Below are positions 8,191 through 16,932 of a DNA stretch of 64,000 nucleotides, piece after piece. Source of the stretch: Pacificibacter marinus (GTDB lineage: Bacteria; Pseudomonadota; Alphaproteobacteria; Rhodobacterales; Rhodobacteraceae); assembly GCF_018860665.1 (NCBI RefSeq), contig NZ_JAHKPK010000062.1, forward strand, positions 1-64,000, read 5' to 3'. The first letter of the stretch is position 1; each line of letters opens with the position of its first letter. A model generated the notes under the pieces. The model saw only the letters and a program-made list of their open reading frames with translations. It was not told where the DNA came from and made no database searches. The position numbers were made by a program, and so were the translations under genes.

Positions 8191-8721
8191 TCATTCGCTG
8201 CGGGTCGCCCAATTTTGAAACGCAGCTTGTTCGGTTGAACAAAGTTGCAGTGTCAGAGTCTTGATCTGGTTGGTGTCACTGCGACCTGATCTCGTGTCTT
8301 CTCCGACGGTGAGGCACATATCCTGCGCGGCGCTGGGGCTGATCACGCCTTCGCCAGAAAAGATGAAGCTTTGCACATCGCTGTCATCGCAGTCGGCCAG
8401 CTCAATCTGTGCACCGGCCTCTAAGCCCGTAACCTGCGCGCAAACGTCGAATTCGGTCATGTAAAGCTTGCCATCTGCGAAGCGGTCAATGTCAAAAATC
8501 TGATCAACCAATAACTCGCCCAACGGGCTGTAGCAGGTATGCCCTTGAAGGCCATTGGCAGGGTCGGCGTCGGCACCTTTGCCGCCCGCGATGTCGAGGC
8601 AGTAGCCGGCCTGAGTATTGTCGAGCATGTCGGTTAGATAAACCTCAACAGAGTCGGCTTGAGCTGTGCCTGCGGATAAGATGGCAGCCATCATGGTTGC
8701 TGAAAGGGTCGATTTAAACAT
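8191..8721 (-). CDS. Secreted ricin-type beta-trefoil lectin domain protein
   Basis: The 176-residue product begins with a Sec signal peptide (MFKSTLSATMMAAILSAG, cleavage likely after AQA at 22). The rest resembles a ricin B-type beta-trefoil: YCLDIAGGKG, then LQGHTCYSPLGE, DVCAQVTGLEAGAQIELADCDD, QSFIF, and a last unit DMCLTVGEDT...LQLCS ending in QNW. Paired cysteines and Q-x-F/W positions match the repeats, so a carbohydrate-binding role outside the cytoplasm is likely. A good GGAG ribosome site precedes the ATG. It lies 75 bp downstream of the DUF1566 gene on the same strand, so the two are probably co-transcribed. Confidence 0.72.
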   Translation of the reverse strand: MFKSTLSATMMAAILSAGTAQADSVEVYLTDMLDNTQAGYCLDIAGGKGADADPANGLQGHTCYSPLGELLVDQIFDIDRFADGKLYMTEFDVCAQVTGLEAGAQIELADCDDSDVQSFIFSGEGVISPSAAQDMCLTVGEDTRSGRSDTNQIKTLTLQLCSTEQAAFQNWATRSE

Positions 8722-8795
8722 TGTCTTTCTCCAGTTTTGATAGAGTATTTTTTGAAACGAAGAGGGCTAAAATGGCCTGCTTCGATCGAGGAAGG

Positions 8796-10019
8796 TTAGC
8801 GGATACAACGGACCAGATTGTCCGAACGGTTGAAATCGCATGCATTGATCGAGCATGTTGTATCATCTGTCATGGCTTGACCAATAATTGTTTTGATAGA
8901 CGAACGTTGAGCGCCCGCACCATGCCAATCTGTAAATTCGGTCTGTTCACCTGCCTTGCTAAGTGCTTTGCCGAAGGCGATTACGTTGGCATAGTTTTTC
9001 CAGTCCCCGAACGTCGTGCTTGTCCAGAAATCAAGGGTCTCGCCATCTTCGGTGATCGTAAAGACAGTTTCGTCAATCGCCGGAAAGCCGGTGCGACGGT
9101 AATCGACGATACTTTGCAGTTCTTTGGAGTTCGGCAGGTACCAATCGTCATAACCGCCCAAATCCAATGCCTCACAATATGCCAGTGCCTCAGCCCATTC
9201 GCGGCGGATTCCATCATCTGATTGTTGCCACATACGTCCGGTGGCCTCATCAGTGATTGTGCCGTCTTCGTTGTCACGAAAGTCATTCACGCCATATATG
9301 CCTTCGTCCGCGCTTACGCAGCGTACGTAGTTACCCGGTGCGTCGCTGCCCGCGTTGTCGCCGGAAAAGCCGTTGTTGGCGGCTGCTGCTCCGGTGTAAA
9401 AGTCCAAGCCTGTGCCGTAAGATTTGATGTGACCGTCCGCAAAGTTGAACCCGAATGCCCCTTGGTTCAGGCCGTTCATTACGGGGCCTTTGATGTACAG
9501 TGTTGAACTCCAGTATTGGCCTGCAAACATCAAACCTTTAGGGTATTCGAAGTCGAAAACACTGGTGTCAATATAGGGCGTCGGTTCGCCTTCCTCTGGC
9601 ATAAGCAACTCACCGCGGTTGTCGGCAAGTGAATAAAGCTCTTTGATCGTGGGGACACGCCAATCGTCACGACCGCCCAATTCCAAGCTGCCGCAATATG
9701 CAAGAGCGTCTGTATATTGCTTACGATCATACTCCGGTGTCTGCTGCCAGAGCATGCCCGTGTTGTTATCGATCACCGTGCCGTCACCATTGTCTGTATA
9801 AGAGGCTGGGAGGCGCGGGTGTTGAGCATCCTGACCGTAAAGGATTTCACCGGCGGCAGGGCAGGTGATTTCATTCCCCGTGAGATCAAAACAAGCATCC
9901 TGCATTGTATCGACCAAAGAGTATGTCACATTCTGCGCCGCGCTAGGCTGGGCAGAGAAGATGAAACAAACTGAGGCGAAATGCACGGCAAGAGATTTCA
10001 TTGATACGCCAGATGCCAT
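8796..10019 (-). CDS. Secreted protein with two DUF1566 (Lcl C-terminal-like) domains
   Basis: The start at 10019 is chosen because AAAGG lies 9 bases upstream; it gives a signal peptide ending SAQPSAAQ. Two copies of the DUF1566 fold follow. In the first, DNGDGTVIDNNTGMLWQQ, GGRDDWRVPTIKEL, GQYWSSTL and NYVRCVS are visible; in the second, DNEDGTITDEATGRMWQQ, GGYDDWYLPNSKEL, DFWTSTTF and NLVRCIR. DUF1566 is found in surface and secreted proteins, including the collagen-like adhesin Lcl of Legionella, where the domain binds glycosaminoglycans. A surface or periplasmic ligand-binding role is therefore plausible but unproven. The gene lies between a membrane-bound AraC regulator and a lectin-like gene on the same strand. 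Confidence 0.82.
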   Translation of the reverse strand: MASGVSMKSLAVHFASVCFIFSAQPSAAQNVTYSLVDTMQDACFDLTGNEITCPAAGEILYGQDAQHPRLPASYTDNGDGTVIDNNTGMLWQQTPEYDRKQYTDALAYCGSLELGGRDDWRVPTIKELYSLADNRGELLMPEEGEPTPYIDTSVFDFEYPKGLMFAGQYWSSTLYIKGPVMNGLNQGAFGFNFADGHIKSYGTGLDFYTGAAAANNGFSGDNAGSDAPGNYVRCVSADEGIYGVNDFRDNEDGTITDEATGRMWQQSDDGIRREWAEALAYCEALDLGGYDDWYLPNSKELQSIVDYRRTGFPAIDETVFTITEDGETLDFWTSTTFGDWKNYANVIAFGKALSKAGEQTEFTDWHGAGAQRSSIKTIIGQAMTDDTTCSINACDFNRSDNLVRCIR

Positions 10020-10128
10020 TGTAGGTAACCTTTCAGGAACGTCTTGATGTCCGATTTTTTGCATGCTGGTACGACGAAATCGTCCCAGCCGCTAAGCTCG
10101 AACGTTTAAGTGTCGATAAAACGCGACT

Positions 10129-11250
10129 TCACTCCAACTGGCGGCGGAACTGCGACGGTGTCATACCTGTCTGCTGTTTGAATGCGGTATTGAACGACGA
10201 TTTGGAATTGAAGCCTGCAGCATAGGCCATGTCCAACAGGGTTTGTTTGGCTCGCGCTGGGTCTTGCATAGCTTGTTTGACGGCCTGAATTCGGTACTCG
10301 TTGACGAAATTAAAGAAGTTCTTTTGATGACGGGCGTTGATGACTTCGGTCAAGTGATGGCGCGGCACTGCCATTCGTTTTGCTAAGGCTGTGATGGTTA
10401 AGTCTGCGTTCAAATAGGGCCGTTCGGACTGCATGTAACAGTCTAGACGATGTTGAATGACATCGGCCAGTTCTGCACTGAGGCCTGATCTATCATAGCT
10501 TGGTTTTTCGGCGGTGAGGGCGGTGACTGCGGGTGTCGCATCAGTGCCCTGCTCAGGTTCATCAAGTGTCTCGACAGTATCTGACACCTGATCTTGCTGT
10601 AGCCCGAAGTAGCTGAGCATAAGAATAGCAATGATCAATGACACCAAGTGCAAATCCATTATACTTGGTTGGGACAATAACGCCGCCAGAAACAGGAGCA
10701 AAAAGACGCTTGTTATCCCCACAGACATCCATCGTATCCAAGCCAAGGTGAGATAACCCTGCAAGTTTGAAAACCGTTCCAATACCTTTTGGTCGTGGTC
10801 ACGCAACTGCCGAAACACAGCTATGGAATATGTAATGAGCAAAGCGCAGTTGACCCCGCCAATCACACGGATTGATGTGTTAAAAGCTACACTGTCCGGG
10901 TTCGGTGGTGCTGGTGCCCATCCGCTCAAAAGTTGAAAAAGGCTGATTGTGACGAAAGGCAGGAAATGCAAGATTTGGCGTAGGGCGATCTTTTCATGCA
11001 CCGCTGTAAGTGAGCTAACATAGAGCCACAAAAATGGACCATAGGTCAGTGGATAAATCAGATCGGCACTTAAAATAGGAATGTGCGAACTCGGCCATAT
11101 CTGAACCGCTATTGCTGCGATCAAGGGCATGGCCATAAACACCATCCAAACCGCTAAAATCGTATCATGCAGTTTCTTGGCGCGTTTGGTCCATAGGAAT
11201 ACGGTGGTGAAAAGTGATTGCACGCTGCCGACGACGAGCAAGTATTCCAT
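10129..11250 (-). CDS. Membrane-anchored AraC-family transcriptional regulator
   Basis: The 373-residue protein has an N-terminal half with about seven hydrophobic segments (for example LLVVGSVQSLFTTVFLW, ILAVWMVFMAMPLIAAIAV, VFLLLFLAALL, LVSLIIAILMLSYFGL). A polar linker follows at about 220-265, then a C-terminal AraC/XylS double helix-turn-helix: LTITALAKRMAVPRHHLTEVI and LLDMAYAAGFNSKSSFNTAF, ending QQTGMTPSQFRRQL. Such proteins sense a signal in or across the membrane while the DNA-binding domain stays cytoplasmic. It is encoded just upstream of, and on the same strand as, the DUF1566 and lectin genes, its most likely targets or partners. Confidence 0.9.
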   Translation of the reverse strand: MEYLLVVGSVQSLFTTVFLWTKRAKKLHDTILAVWMVFMAMPLIAAIAVQIWPSSHIPILSADLIYPLTYGPFLWLYVSSLTAVHEKIALRQILHFLPFVTISLFQLLSGWAPAPPNPDSVAFNTSIRVIGGVNCALLITYSIAVFRQLRDHDQKVLERFSNLQGYLTLAWIRWMSVGITSVFLLLFLAALLSQPSIMDLHLVSLIIAILMLSYFGLQQDQVSDTVETLDEPEQGTDATPAVTALTAEKPSYDRSGLSAELADVIQHRLDCYMQSERPYLNADLTITALAKRMAVPRHHLTEVINARHQKNFFNFVNEYRIQAVKQAMQDPARAKQTLLDMAYAAGFNSKSSFNTAFKQQTGMTPSQFRRQLE

Positions 11251-11597
11251 GTAACCTCGATCAGAATGGAAAAATAATTACAGTTTTGCAGCCTGTATCA
11301 TTCACATGCAGAAAACGCAATAAAACTGACTGTTATGCTACAGGTGTTCGGCTTGAGCGATTTGATGGGCCGATATGTTGCACTTTACTCTTGTCACGAT
11401 TGATACGCGCGATGAGGCATTCCATCGCTTTTTACAAAGTTGGATCAGTTACTGATTGTGCAGTCAGAAAATTTACGTTTTGGGAACCATTTTTGCATCC
11501 GATCATCGATGTCGGATGCACCTTAGCATACTGTGGAAATGCGTTGAGCCACTTCAGTCTGGCCTTTCGTCGATTTGCTAAACAAACCCAGCTAACG
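11251..11597. other. Non-coding gap between AraC and GntR genes
   Basis: About 350 bp without a supported gene. It should hold the promoter of the AraC-type regulator (minus strand) and the 3' end of the GntR transcript. It is AT-rich in places, but I find no strong hairpin, palindrome or coding relic. Confidence 0.4.
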
Positions 11598-12296
11598 CTA
11601 GAACATGCCCAAGAGCCGTTGCTGAGCCGCTTGGAAATGTGCCGAAACGGCGGCTTCGGCCCCAGATAGGTCACGTTTCTCCAAGTTTTCAAGGATAACG
11701 ATGTGTTCCTCAAGCGTCTTTAATGCCAAAGGCGGGGTCATAAGGCGATCGAGGCGTATAAGGCGCACATAATTTTTCAGTCGCGCAGCGGTGGTGGTCA
11801 CAAGTGGATTGTGCAGGCTGGCAACCATGTTACCGTGAAGCTCTTCTTCTAGATCTTCAACTCTGTCCAGAATGGCGTCGTCAAATTGGCCAGATTTAAT
11901 GTCAGAAATTAGAATTTCATGGCGTTCTTTAAGGTCCTTGAATTCGCTCATATCGCCGGTTTCGGCGTAGCGCATGGCCGCAGCGCGCTCGATAATGGTT
12001 CGAAACTGATAAGTTGAACGAGTCAATTCCAGATCCAGCTTTAGAAACTCGATCCCCGAGCGGGGGTGTATCGTCACAACGCCTTCCGTCTCTAAAATCT
12101 TCAAAGCATCTCTGAGGGGCTGAACGGCCACGTCCAGTAATTTTACGAGTTCGCTTTGAGAGACAAACGCGCCCGTTGGAATGGACTTGTCAAAGAGACC
12201 CTCCAGAACTTTCTTGTATGCGACATCGCCTAAACTAGGCGTTGAAGCATGCGTTTTGTTGGCTGCCATCTTTGTTCGCTTTGCACTGCGTGCCAT
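11598..12296 (-). CDS. GntR-family regulator, FCD (FadR) subfamily
   Basis: This 232-residue protein has an N-terminal winged helix (residues about 22-85: FVSQSELVKLLDVAVQPLRDALKILETEGVVTIHP) and an all-helical FCD ligand-binding domain (residues about 95-230). The FCD domain carries the metal/ligand positions around EEELHGNMV, LHNPL and HIVILENLEKRD. FCD regulators usually repress carbohydrate or organic-acid genes and are released by a pathway metabolite. Placed 120 bp downstream of two sugar permease genes on the same strand, it is the obvious regulator of the surrounding ABC-transporter cluster. A start at the internal Met 10 is also possible. Confidence 0.9.
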   Translation of the reverse strand: MARSAKRTKMAANKTHASTPSLGDVAYKKVLEGLFDKSIPTGAFVSQSELVKLLDVAVQPLRDALKILETEGVVTIHPRSGIEFLKLDLELTRSTYQFRTIIERAAAMRYAETGDMSEFKDLKERHEILISDIKSGQFDDAILDRVEDLEEELHGNMVASLHNPLVTTTAARLKNYVRLIRLDRLMTPPLALKTLEEHIVILENLEKRDLSGAEAAVSAHFQAAQQRLLGMF

Positions 12297-12416
12297 TTAG
12301 ATCGCCTTTTCGTTGTGACCAACCACATTGATGGTCAGGTCCGTTTTTGCGTGCGCTTGTACCGAGAAATGACAAGCATCGCTAGTGGCCAAAATGAGTC
12401 CGTAGACCATGCGGTA

Positions 12417-13241
12417 TTACCCCTTTACAGCGCCACTGGTCATGCCTCCTAAAATGAACCTTTGGCCTAGCAAATAGATGATAACCACTGGCGTAATATT
12501 CAGCAGAATGTTGGCTGAGACGAGATTCCATTCAGAGCTAAATCGGCCAAAGAAGTTGTAGATGGATAATGTCATCGGCCATTTTCCTGAATCGTTCAGG
12601 TAGTAGAGAGGGTAGAGGAAGTCGCTCCAAACTCCCAGAAAATTCAGAATTCCGGCCGTAACCAGCACGGGAGTCAAGAGTGGCAAGACGATTAAAAAGA
12701 ATACGCGGAACGTGCCGCAGCCGTCCATAGTCGCGGCTTCATCGAGTTCGGTTGGGATGGTTTCGACAAACCCGTAAATCAGAAAGATCGAGAATGGAAT
12801 ATTCATCGCGGTGTAAAGAAAAATCATCCCGCCACGAGTGTTAATCAATTCCAATGCTTGAAGGACCCATGTCAGGGTGAAAAAATTTACCGGCAGGGCA
12901 ATGCCCATGATCAGGAAAAAATATAGAAAACGGTTGAATCGCGATCGGTGACGCGACAGGACGAAAGCTGCCATTGCCGCCAGCAGTGTCGCGAAAATCG
13001 TTGAGATCGACGAATAGATCAAAGAGTTGAGAAAGCCCTCTACGAGATTGCCCTTCTCTATTACGGTCGCAAAATTACCGAATTGTGGGACTGCAGGCAA
13101 ACTCGCGCTGAGTGTGCTCGCCTCTGCACGGGTTTTGAGGGAATTCACGATCACCAAGTAGACGGGGGTGAACATGATAAGGCTGGCTGTAATGGCTGCA
13201 AGATGCGCAAAGCCCAACCGTGTTCTGCTGGATTTGATCAT
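12417..13241 (-). CDS. Carbohydrate ABC transporter permease (MalG/UgpE type)
   Basis: The 274-residue inner-membrane protein has about six transmembrane helices and the cytoplasmic EAA loop EAATMDGCGTFRVFFLIVLP, which contacts the ATPase. The N-terminal helix is followed by the periplasmic loop NSLKTRAEAS that is typical of MalG-type subunits. It starts 6 bp after the stop of the partner permease, so the two are co-translated. It probably forms a heterodimer with that protein, powered by the ATPase encoded divergently at 14341, to import a mono- or oligosaccharide. The substrate is not visible from this gene. Confidence 0.93.
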   Translation of the reverse strand: MIKSSRTRLGFAHLAAITASLIMFTPVYLVIVNSLKTRAEASTLSASLPAVPQFGNFATVIEKGNLVEGFLNSLIYSSISTIFATLLAAMAAFVLSRHRSRFNRFLYFFLIMGIALPVNFFTLTWVLQALELINTRGGMIFLYTAMNIPFSIFLIYGFVETIPTELDEAATMDGCGTFRVFFLIVLPLLTPVLVTAGILNFLGVWSDFLYPLYYLNDSGKWPMTLSIYNFFGRFSSEWNLVSANILLNITPVVIIYLLGQRFILGGMTSGAVKG

Positions 13242-13247
13242 ATCGAT

Positions 13248-14135
13248 TTACCTATTTGGGCTGCGGTCAAGAAGGCGCACAACGAACACGCCGACGATCA
13301 GAAGAATGACGAGAAGAACAGTCGAAAGTGCCGTTCCGAGGCCATATTGTCCCTGCGAAAAAGCTTTGAAAATAACGGTGTAGACGACTTCTGTTGCAAA
13401 ACCTGGGCCGCCGTTTGTGAGGGCAAACACCATATCAAACACCCGCAACCCATAGATGACGTTCAAGACAGTCACCACAGCAAGTGCAGGCATCAACATG
13501 GGAATTGTCACAAATCGAAGCCGTTGCCAGGCATTGGCGCCATCAATTTCTGCTGCTTCGTAATAGTCTTTGGGGATGCTTTGCAGTCCGGCCAAAAGAA
13601 TGACCATGATGTAGCCAACACCTTTCCATGTATCGACGCCGATAATTGAATAAAGAGCAATTGAGGGGTCGACGAGCCACTTTTGAGCCAAAAATCCAAG
13701 CCCGACGGCATCCAGTCCAAGATTGAGAATTCCCTCACTCGGATGGAGGATAGACTTAAACACCAAGGCCACTATGAGGGTCGGCAGGATCGCCGGTAGG
13801 AAAATCATGATCCGGTAAAGGTTTACAAACCGTTTGATCGTACCATTCAGCAGCAAGGCAAATGCCAGCGCGAAAACTGTCTTGAAAAAGATGGTGGCGA
13901 TGGTGAAAATCAGCGTGTTCTTCAGATAGAATAAATACAGCTCGTCGGGTGATAACACCTCGCGGAAGTTCTTGAGGCCAACGAAATTGATATCGCTGCG
14001 ATATGCGTTCCAGTCTGTAAAGGCAAAGCCGACGCCAAGAACTGTAGGTACGATCGTAAAGGTCAAGTAAATCGTCAATGCGGGCAACGCAAAGAGCAGT
14101 GGATATCTTGAATTGTTCTTGAACCAGGGCAGCAA
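13248..14135 (-). CDS. Carbohydrate ABC transporter permease (MalF/UgpA type)
   Basis: This 295-residue membrane subunit has six predicted helices and the EAA motif YYEAAEIDGANAWQRLRFVT near residue 195. The opening YPLLFALPALTIYLTF is usual for MalF/UgpA-type permeases of the CUT1 class. It is the first gene of the minus-strand operon permease-permease-GntR, diverging from the ATPase gene across a 205-bp AT-rich intergenic region that must hold both promoters. It pairs with the permease just downstream. Confidence 0.93.
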   Translation of the reverse strand: MLPWFKNNSRYPLLFALPALTIYLTFTIVPTVLGVGFAFTDWNAYRSDINFVGLKNFREVLSPDELYLFYLKNTLIFTIATIFFKTVFALAFALLLNGTIKRFVNLYRIMIFLPAILPTLIVALVFKSILHPSEGILNLGLDAVGLGFLAQKWLVDPSIALYSIIGVDTWKGVGYIMVILLAGLQSIPKDYYEAAEIDGANAWQRLRFVTIPMLMPALAVVTVLNVIYGLRVFDMVFALTNGGPGFATEVVYTVIFKAFSQGQYGLGTALSTVLLVILLIVGVFVVRLLDRSPNR

Positions 14136-14255
14136 GCTAAACTCCTTCGATATTAAACACGTGCTTGGTGGCGGCGCCTGAAACTTTGTTGTCTTGTGCT
14201 ATGCGCCTGTGTTCGGTGTTGGCTAAAGTTAGGCATCATTTATCTTGATGGCAAG

Positions 14256-14267
14256 TTGAAATATCAA
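14256..14267. promoter_or_regulatory. Candidate operator TTGAAATATCAA in the divergent promoter region
   Basis: An imperfect palindrome TTGA-AATA-TCAA lies in the AT-rich divergent region, 121 bp from the permease start and 74 bp from the ATPase start. A related sequence, CTGATATATCAA, lies before the binding-protein gene at 15461. Recurrence at two promoters of the same cluster suggests an operator, perhaps for the GntR protein at 11598. This is inference from two sites. Confidence 0.4.
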
Positions 14268-14340
14268 TAAGCATTATAAATATACTATATCATCAGATTT
14301 ACGCTTGGTGAGCGCATCGTGGACAATGAGGGAGGATATC

Positions 14341-15432
14341 ATGGCTTCGATTAAGTTGAGTAATGTCTGCAAGTCTTATGGCGGATTGGAGGTCATGCGA
14401 GATGTGAGTTTTGACATCGAAGACGGAGAGTTCGTCGTTTTGGTTGGTCCCTCAGGCTGTGGAAAGTCTACTCTCATTCGCATGATCGCAGGGCTTGAAG
14501 AAATTTCTTCGGGTGAGGTCATGATCGACGATAAGCAGGTTAATAATGTGTCGGCCAAAGATCGTGACATCGCTATGGTTTTCCAAAGTTATGCTTTGTA
14601 CCCCCATATGAATGTCGAGCAGAATATGGGGTTTTCTCTGCGGATTGACGGTCGTCCAAAGGACGAGATTCGCAAAAAGGTGGCGGAAGCTGCAGAGGCT
14701 TTGGAGCTTACGCCGTTGCTGCGCCGTAAGCCCGGTCAACTTTCGGGCGGGCAGCGGCAACGGGTTGCTATGGGGCGTGCTATCGTGCGTGACCCGCGCG
14801 CTTTTCTGTTTGATGAGCCGCTGTCGAATTTGGATGCGCAGTTGCGTGTGCAAATGCGTGCGGAAATCACTTTGATGCAGAAAAAATACAAAACAACAAC
14901 GGTTTACGTTACACACGATCAGGTCGAAGCGATGACAATGGCCGACAGGATCGTTGTGCTGCGGGCGGGGCGCGTTGAGCAGGTCGGCACGCCTTTGGAT
15001 CTTTTCGATCAGCCACAAAATATCTTCGTTGCACGGTTTCTCGGGTCTCCACAGATGAACTTTATTCCGGGAGTGATCGAAGCCAGAGGAGGGCAATGCT
15101 TCTTTAAGGCAGAAGGGGTCGATGTCGAAATTGCGGCGGCTTATGCGAACCATGACGGCTTGGCTGTTCAGCTCGGTATTCGCCCGAGTCATGTCTATCG
15201 CACGCGTTTAGGCGGGGAAGGGGCGCTTCAAGCAAAGATCGCATTTTTGGAGAATACAGGCTCTGAGACGATGTTGAAACTGGACCTGCAGGGGCATGCT
15301 ATTCAATGCGTCATCAATGAACGGCTGAGCGAACAGCAAGGGGATGCGATGATCGTTTCCTTTGATCCTGATTGCTTGCACTTGTTCGATGCGCGAACTG
15401 AGCAGCGCTTGGATGCTGGGGTAAAAAAATAG
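14341..15432 (+). CDS. ugpC: Sugar ABC transporter ATP-binding protein (MalK/UgpC type)
   Basis: This 363-residue ATPase energises the permease pair encoded divergently. It carries Walker [10 protein letters not shown] near residue 37, the Q-loop [11 protein letters not shown], the signature [15 protein letters not shown], Walker [13 protein letters not shown], and the H-loop VTHDQ. A C-terminal TOBE/MOP regulatory domain follows (about 235-360, IRPSHVYRT). The ATG at 14341 is preceded by GGGAGG at good spacing; an upstream in-frame extension to 14305 has no such site and adds no conserved residues. The symbol denotes the subfamily (UgpC/MsmX-like, often shared between transporters), not a proven glycerol-phosphate substrate. 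Confidence 0.92.
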   Translation: MASIKLSNVCKSYGGLEVMRDVSFDIEDGEFVVLVGPSGCGKSTLIRMIAGLEEISSGEVMIDDKQVNNVSAKDRDIAMVFQSYALYPHMNVEQNMGFSLRIDGRPKDEIRKKVAEAAEALELTPLLRRKPGQLSGGQRQRVAMGRAIVRDPRAFLFDEPLSNLDAQLRVQMRAEITLMQKKYKTTTVYVTHDQVEAMTMADRIVVLRAGRVEQVGTPLDLFDQPQNIFVARFLGSPQMNFIPGVIEARGGQCFFKAEGVDVEIAAAYANHDGLAVQLGIRPSHVYRTRLGGEGALQAKIAFLENTGSETMLKLDLQGHAIQCVINERLSEQQGDAMIVSFDPDCLHLFDARTEQRLDAGVKK

Positions 15433-15461
15433 CTATTGACTGATTTATCTTATGTTCATAC

Positions 15462-15471
15462 TGATATATCA
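15462..15471. promoter_or_regulatory. Candidate operator TGATATATCA before the binding-protein gene
   Basis: A perfect 10-bp palindrome in an AT-rich stretch 21 bp before the ATG of the solute-binding protein, between it and the ATPase stop. It resembles the site at 14256 (TGAAATATCA). Its closeness to the start would suit repression of the abundant binding protein independently of the ATPase. Confidence 0.4.
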
Positions 15472-15491
15472 AAATTTAAACTGGAGGGATC

Positions 15492-16772
15492 ATGCATTTA
15501 TCTAAATTACTCAGTGGGGCGGCTATTTCTGCACTCACTCTCGCCACGACTGCTGCGTTCGCGCAGGATGTGACGATCAGCGTTATGGGCAGCCAGAATT
15601 GGATCAACGAACCAGAATTGGAGATCGCGCGTCAGTTTGAGGCTGAAACAGGTATTAAAGTTGATTTTCAGGCCATTCCTGATGATCAGTATCACTCTGT
15701 GCTCAAGGCGCGCCTGAACTCTGGTGAGGCTGCTGATATCTTCATGGGGCAGAGCGGGTATAGTGATCTTTTGTCCTATAATATCACGGAAACGGCTGTG
15801 GATCTTAGCGCAGAGGATTGGGTGGATCGTGTTCAACCGCTGGTGCGCGAAGCCGCGTCAATGGGCGATGAATTCTATGGTTTGACATACTGGCCATCAG
15901 GGGTCGCGCCATTTATTTACAACTACAACATAGAGTTGTTTGAAGCTCACGGTGTTGAAATTCCGCGTAGCTTTGATGCGTTGCTTGAGGTCTGCGGAGT
16001 GTTCAAAGATGCTGGCATTACGCCGATCTATGAGCCTTTCGGTGATGGCTGGCATCACGTGCTGATGTTTGCGCATTCTGGCCCGAAGGTGGCAGACGCG
16101 ACCGAAGGCTTGTTTGATCTGCTGAATGCCAATGAAGCTGTCTTCGAGGGCAACGAGGCAATGATCGAGAACCTTGAGCAGATCAAGACGCTCTACGATG
16201 CTGGTTGCTTTGGCGATAATGTGTTGTCCGATCTATATGCTGCTACTCCGAAGAAATTTGTTAACGAAGAGGTTGCCATTGTTCATGACCGCGCGTCCTT
16301 TTTCTCGGCTGTCCTCGGGGAGTACCCTGACTATGATGTGTCGAACATCGGCGTCTTCCCTGTGCCTTTGAGCGACAATCAATATGTTACGATCAACCCT
16401 GCAGGTCCGACAAAGTTCGTATTCTCTGGCGGTGATAACATTGATGCGGCGAAGCAATACTTGGCGTACTTGATGCGTGAAGATGTTCTTGAAACCTATA
16501 TGTCCCTTCCGGGCGCGCCGTCCAACCTGCCGTTCATTGGCACGCCGAGCGGTCTGCCGGATGGCATCCAAGCGGCGATAGACGAGAGCGAAGATATGAA
16601 GCGCGTTGTGATGCAAACGGCCGTAACATATTTCAACCCGCAGTGGATGGATATCGGTCAGGATATGACAGCGATGATGACTGGCATGTTCTCGGCGAAC
16701 GACATTTTGCGTAACATTGATAAGCGTCGCGCAAGCATGGCTGGCCCAGCTGGCGACCCTGCTTGGCAGTAA
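15492..16772 (+). CDS. Carbohydrate ABC transporter solute-binding protein
   Basis: The 426-residue periplasmic protein starts with a Sec signal (MHLSKLLSGAAISALTLA, cleavage after AFA at 24). The mature part shows the family 1 (MalE/UgpB) pattern: IARQFEAETGIKVDF near the start, ADIFMGQSGYSDLL, then YGLTYWPSGVAPFIYNYNIELFEAHG and the hinge region near PAGPTKFVFSGGD. GGAGG lies just before the ATG. It captures the sugar for the two CUT1 permeases. Aromatic residues such as the two tryptophans around the hinge may form the binding pocket, but the ligand cannot be named. A terminator follows. Confidence 0.93.
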   Translation: MHLSKLLSGAAISALTLATTAAFAQDVTISVMGSQNWINEPELEIARQFEAETGIKVDFQAIPDDQYHSVLKARLNSGEAADIFMGQSGYSDLLSYNITETAVDLSAEDWVDRVQPLVREAASMGDEFYGLTYWPSGVAPFIYNYNIELFEAHGVEIPRSFDALLEVCGVFKDAGITPIYEPFGDGWHHVLMFAHSGPKVADATEGLFDLLNANEAVFEGNEAMIENLEQIKTLYDAGCFGDNVLSDLYAATPKKFVNEEVAIVHDRASFFSAVLGEYPDYDVSNIGVFPVPLSDNQYVTINPAGPTKFVFSGGDNIDAAKQYLAYLMREDVLETYMSLPGAPSNLPFIGTPSGLPDGIQAAIDESEDMKRVVMQTAVTYFNPQWMDIGQDMTAMMTGMFSANDILRNIDKRRASMAGPAGDPAWQ

Positions 16773-16796
16773 CGCCGAACGTTACATCGTGAAATT

Positions 16797-16829
16797 AGGC
16801 CACAGATTTTTTTGACCGTGGCCTTTTTC
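16797..16829 (+). terminator. Terminator after the binding-protein gene
   Basis: AGGCCAC and GTGGCCT pair around a 14-base T-rich loop, followed directly by a T run. It is a good intrinsic terminator 24 bp after the binding-protein stop, separating transporter from enzyme genes. Confidence 0.75.
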
Positions 16830-16854
16830 ATTCCATGACATCCTGCGCCCATGC

Positions 16855-16867
16855 CTGAACAGTTCAG
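16855..16867. promoter_or_regulatory. Palindrome CTGAACAGTTCAG before the enolase-superfamily gene
   Basis: A perfect 6+6 bp inverted repeat around a central A, 66 bp before the dehydratase ATG and just after the terminator, where a promoter is expected. It could be an operator, but there is only one copy in the cluster. Confidence 0.3.
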
Positions 16868-16932
16868 CCTGCGTGGGAGAGGGTGCCATTGTTTCCAATT
16901 GATCCACAAATGGATAGTTTTAATAGGCCAAA

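Noticed and set aside
10002-10064. Longer start for the DUF1566 gene at 10064, or shorter at 10001
   Set aside because: AAAGG spacing supports 10019, which gives a complete signal peptide; the longer form adds a charged stretch before it.
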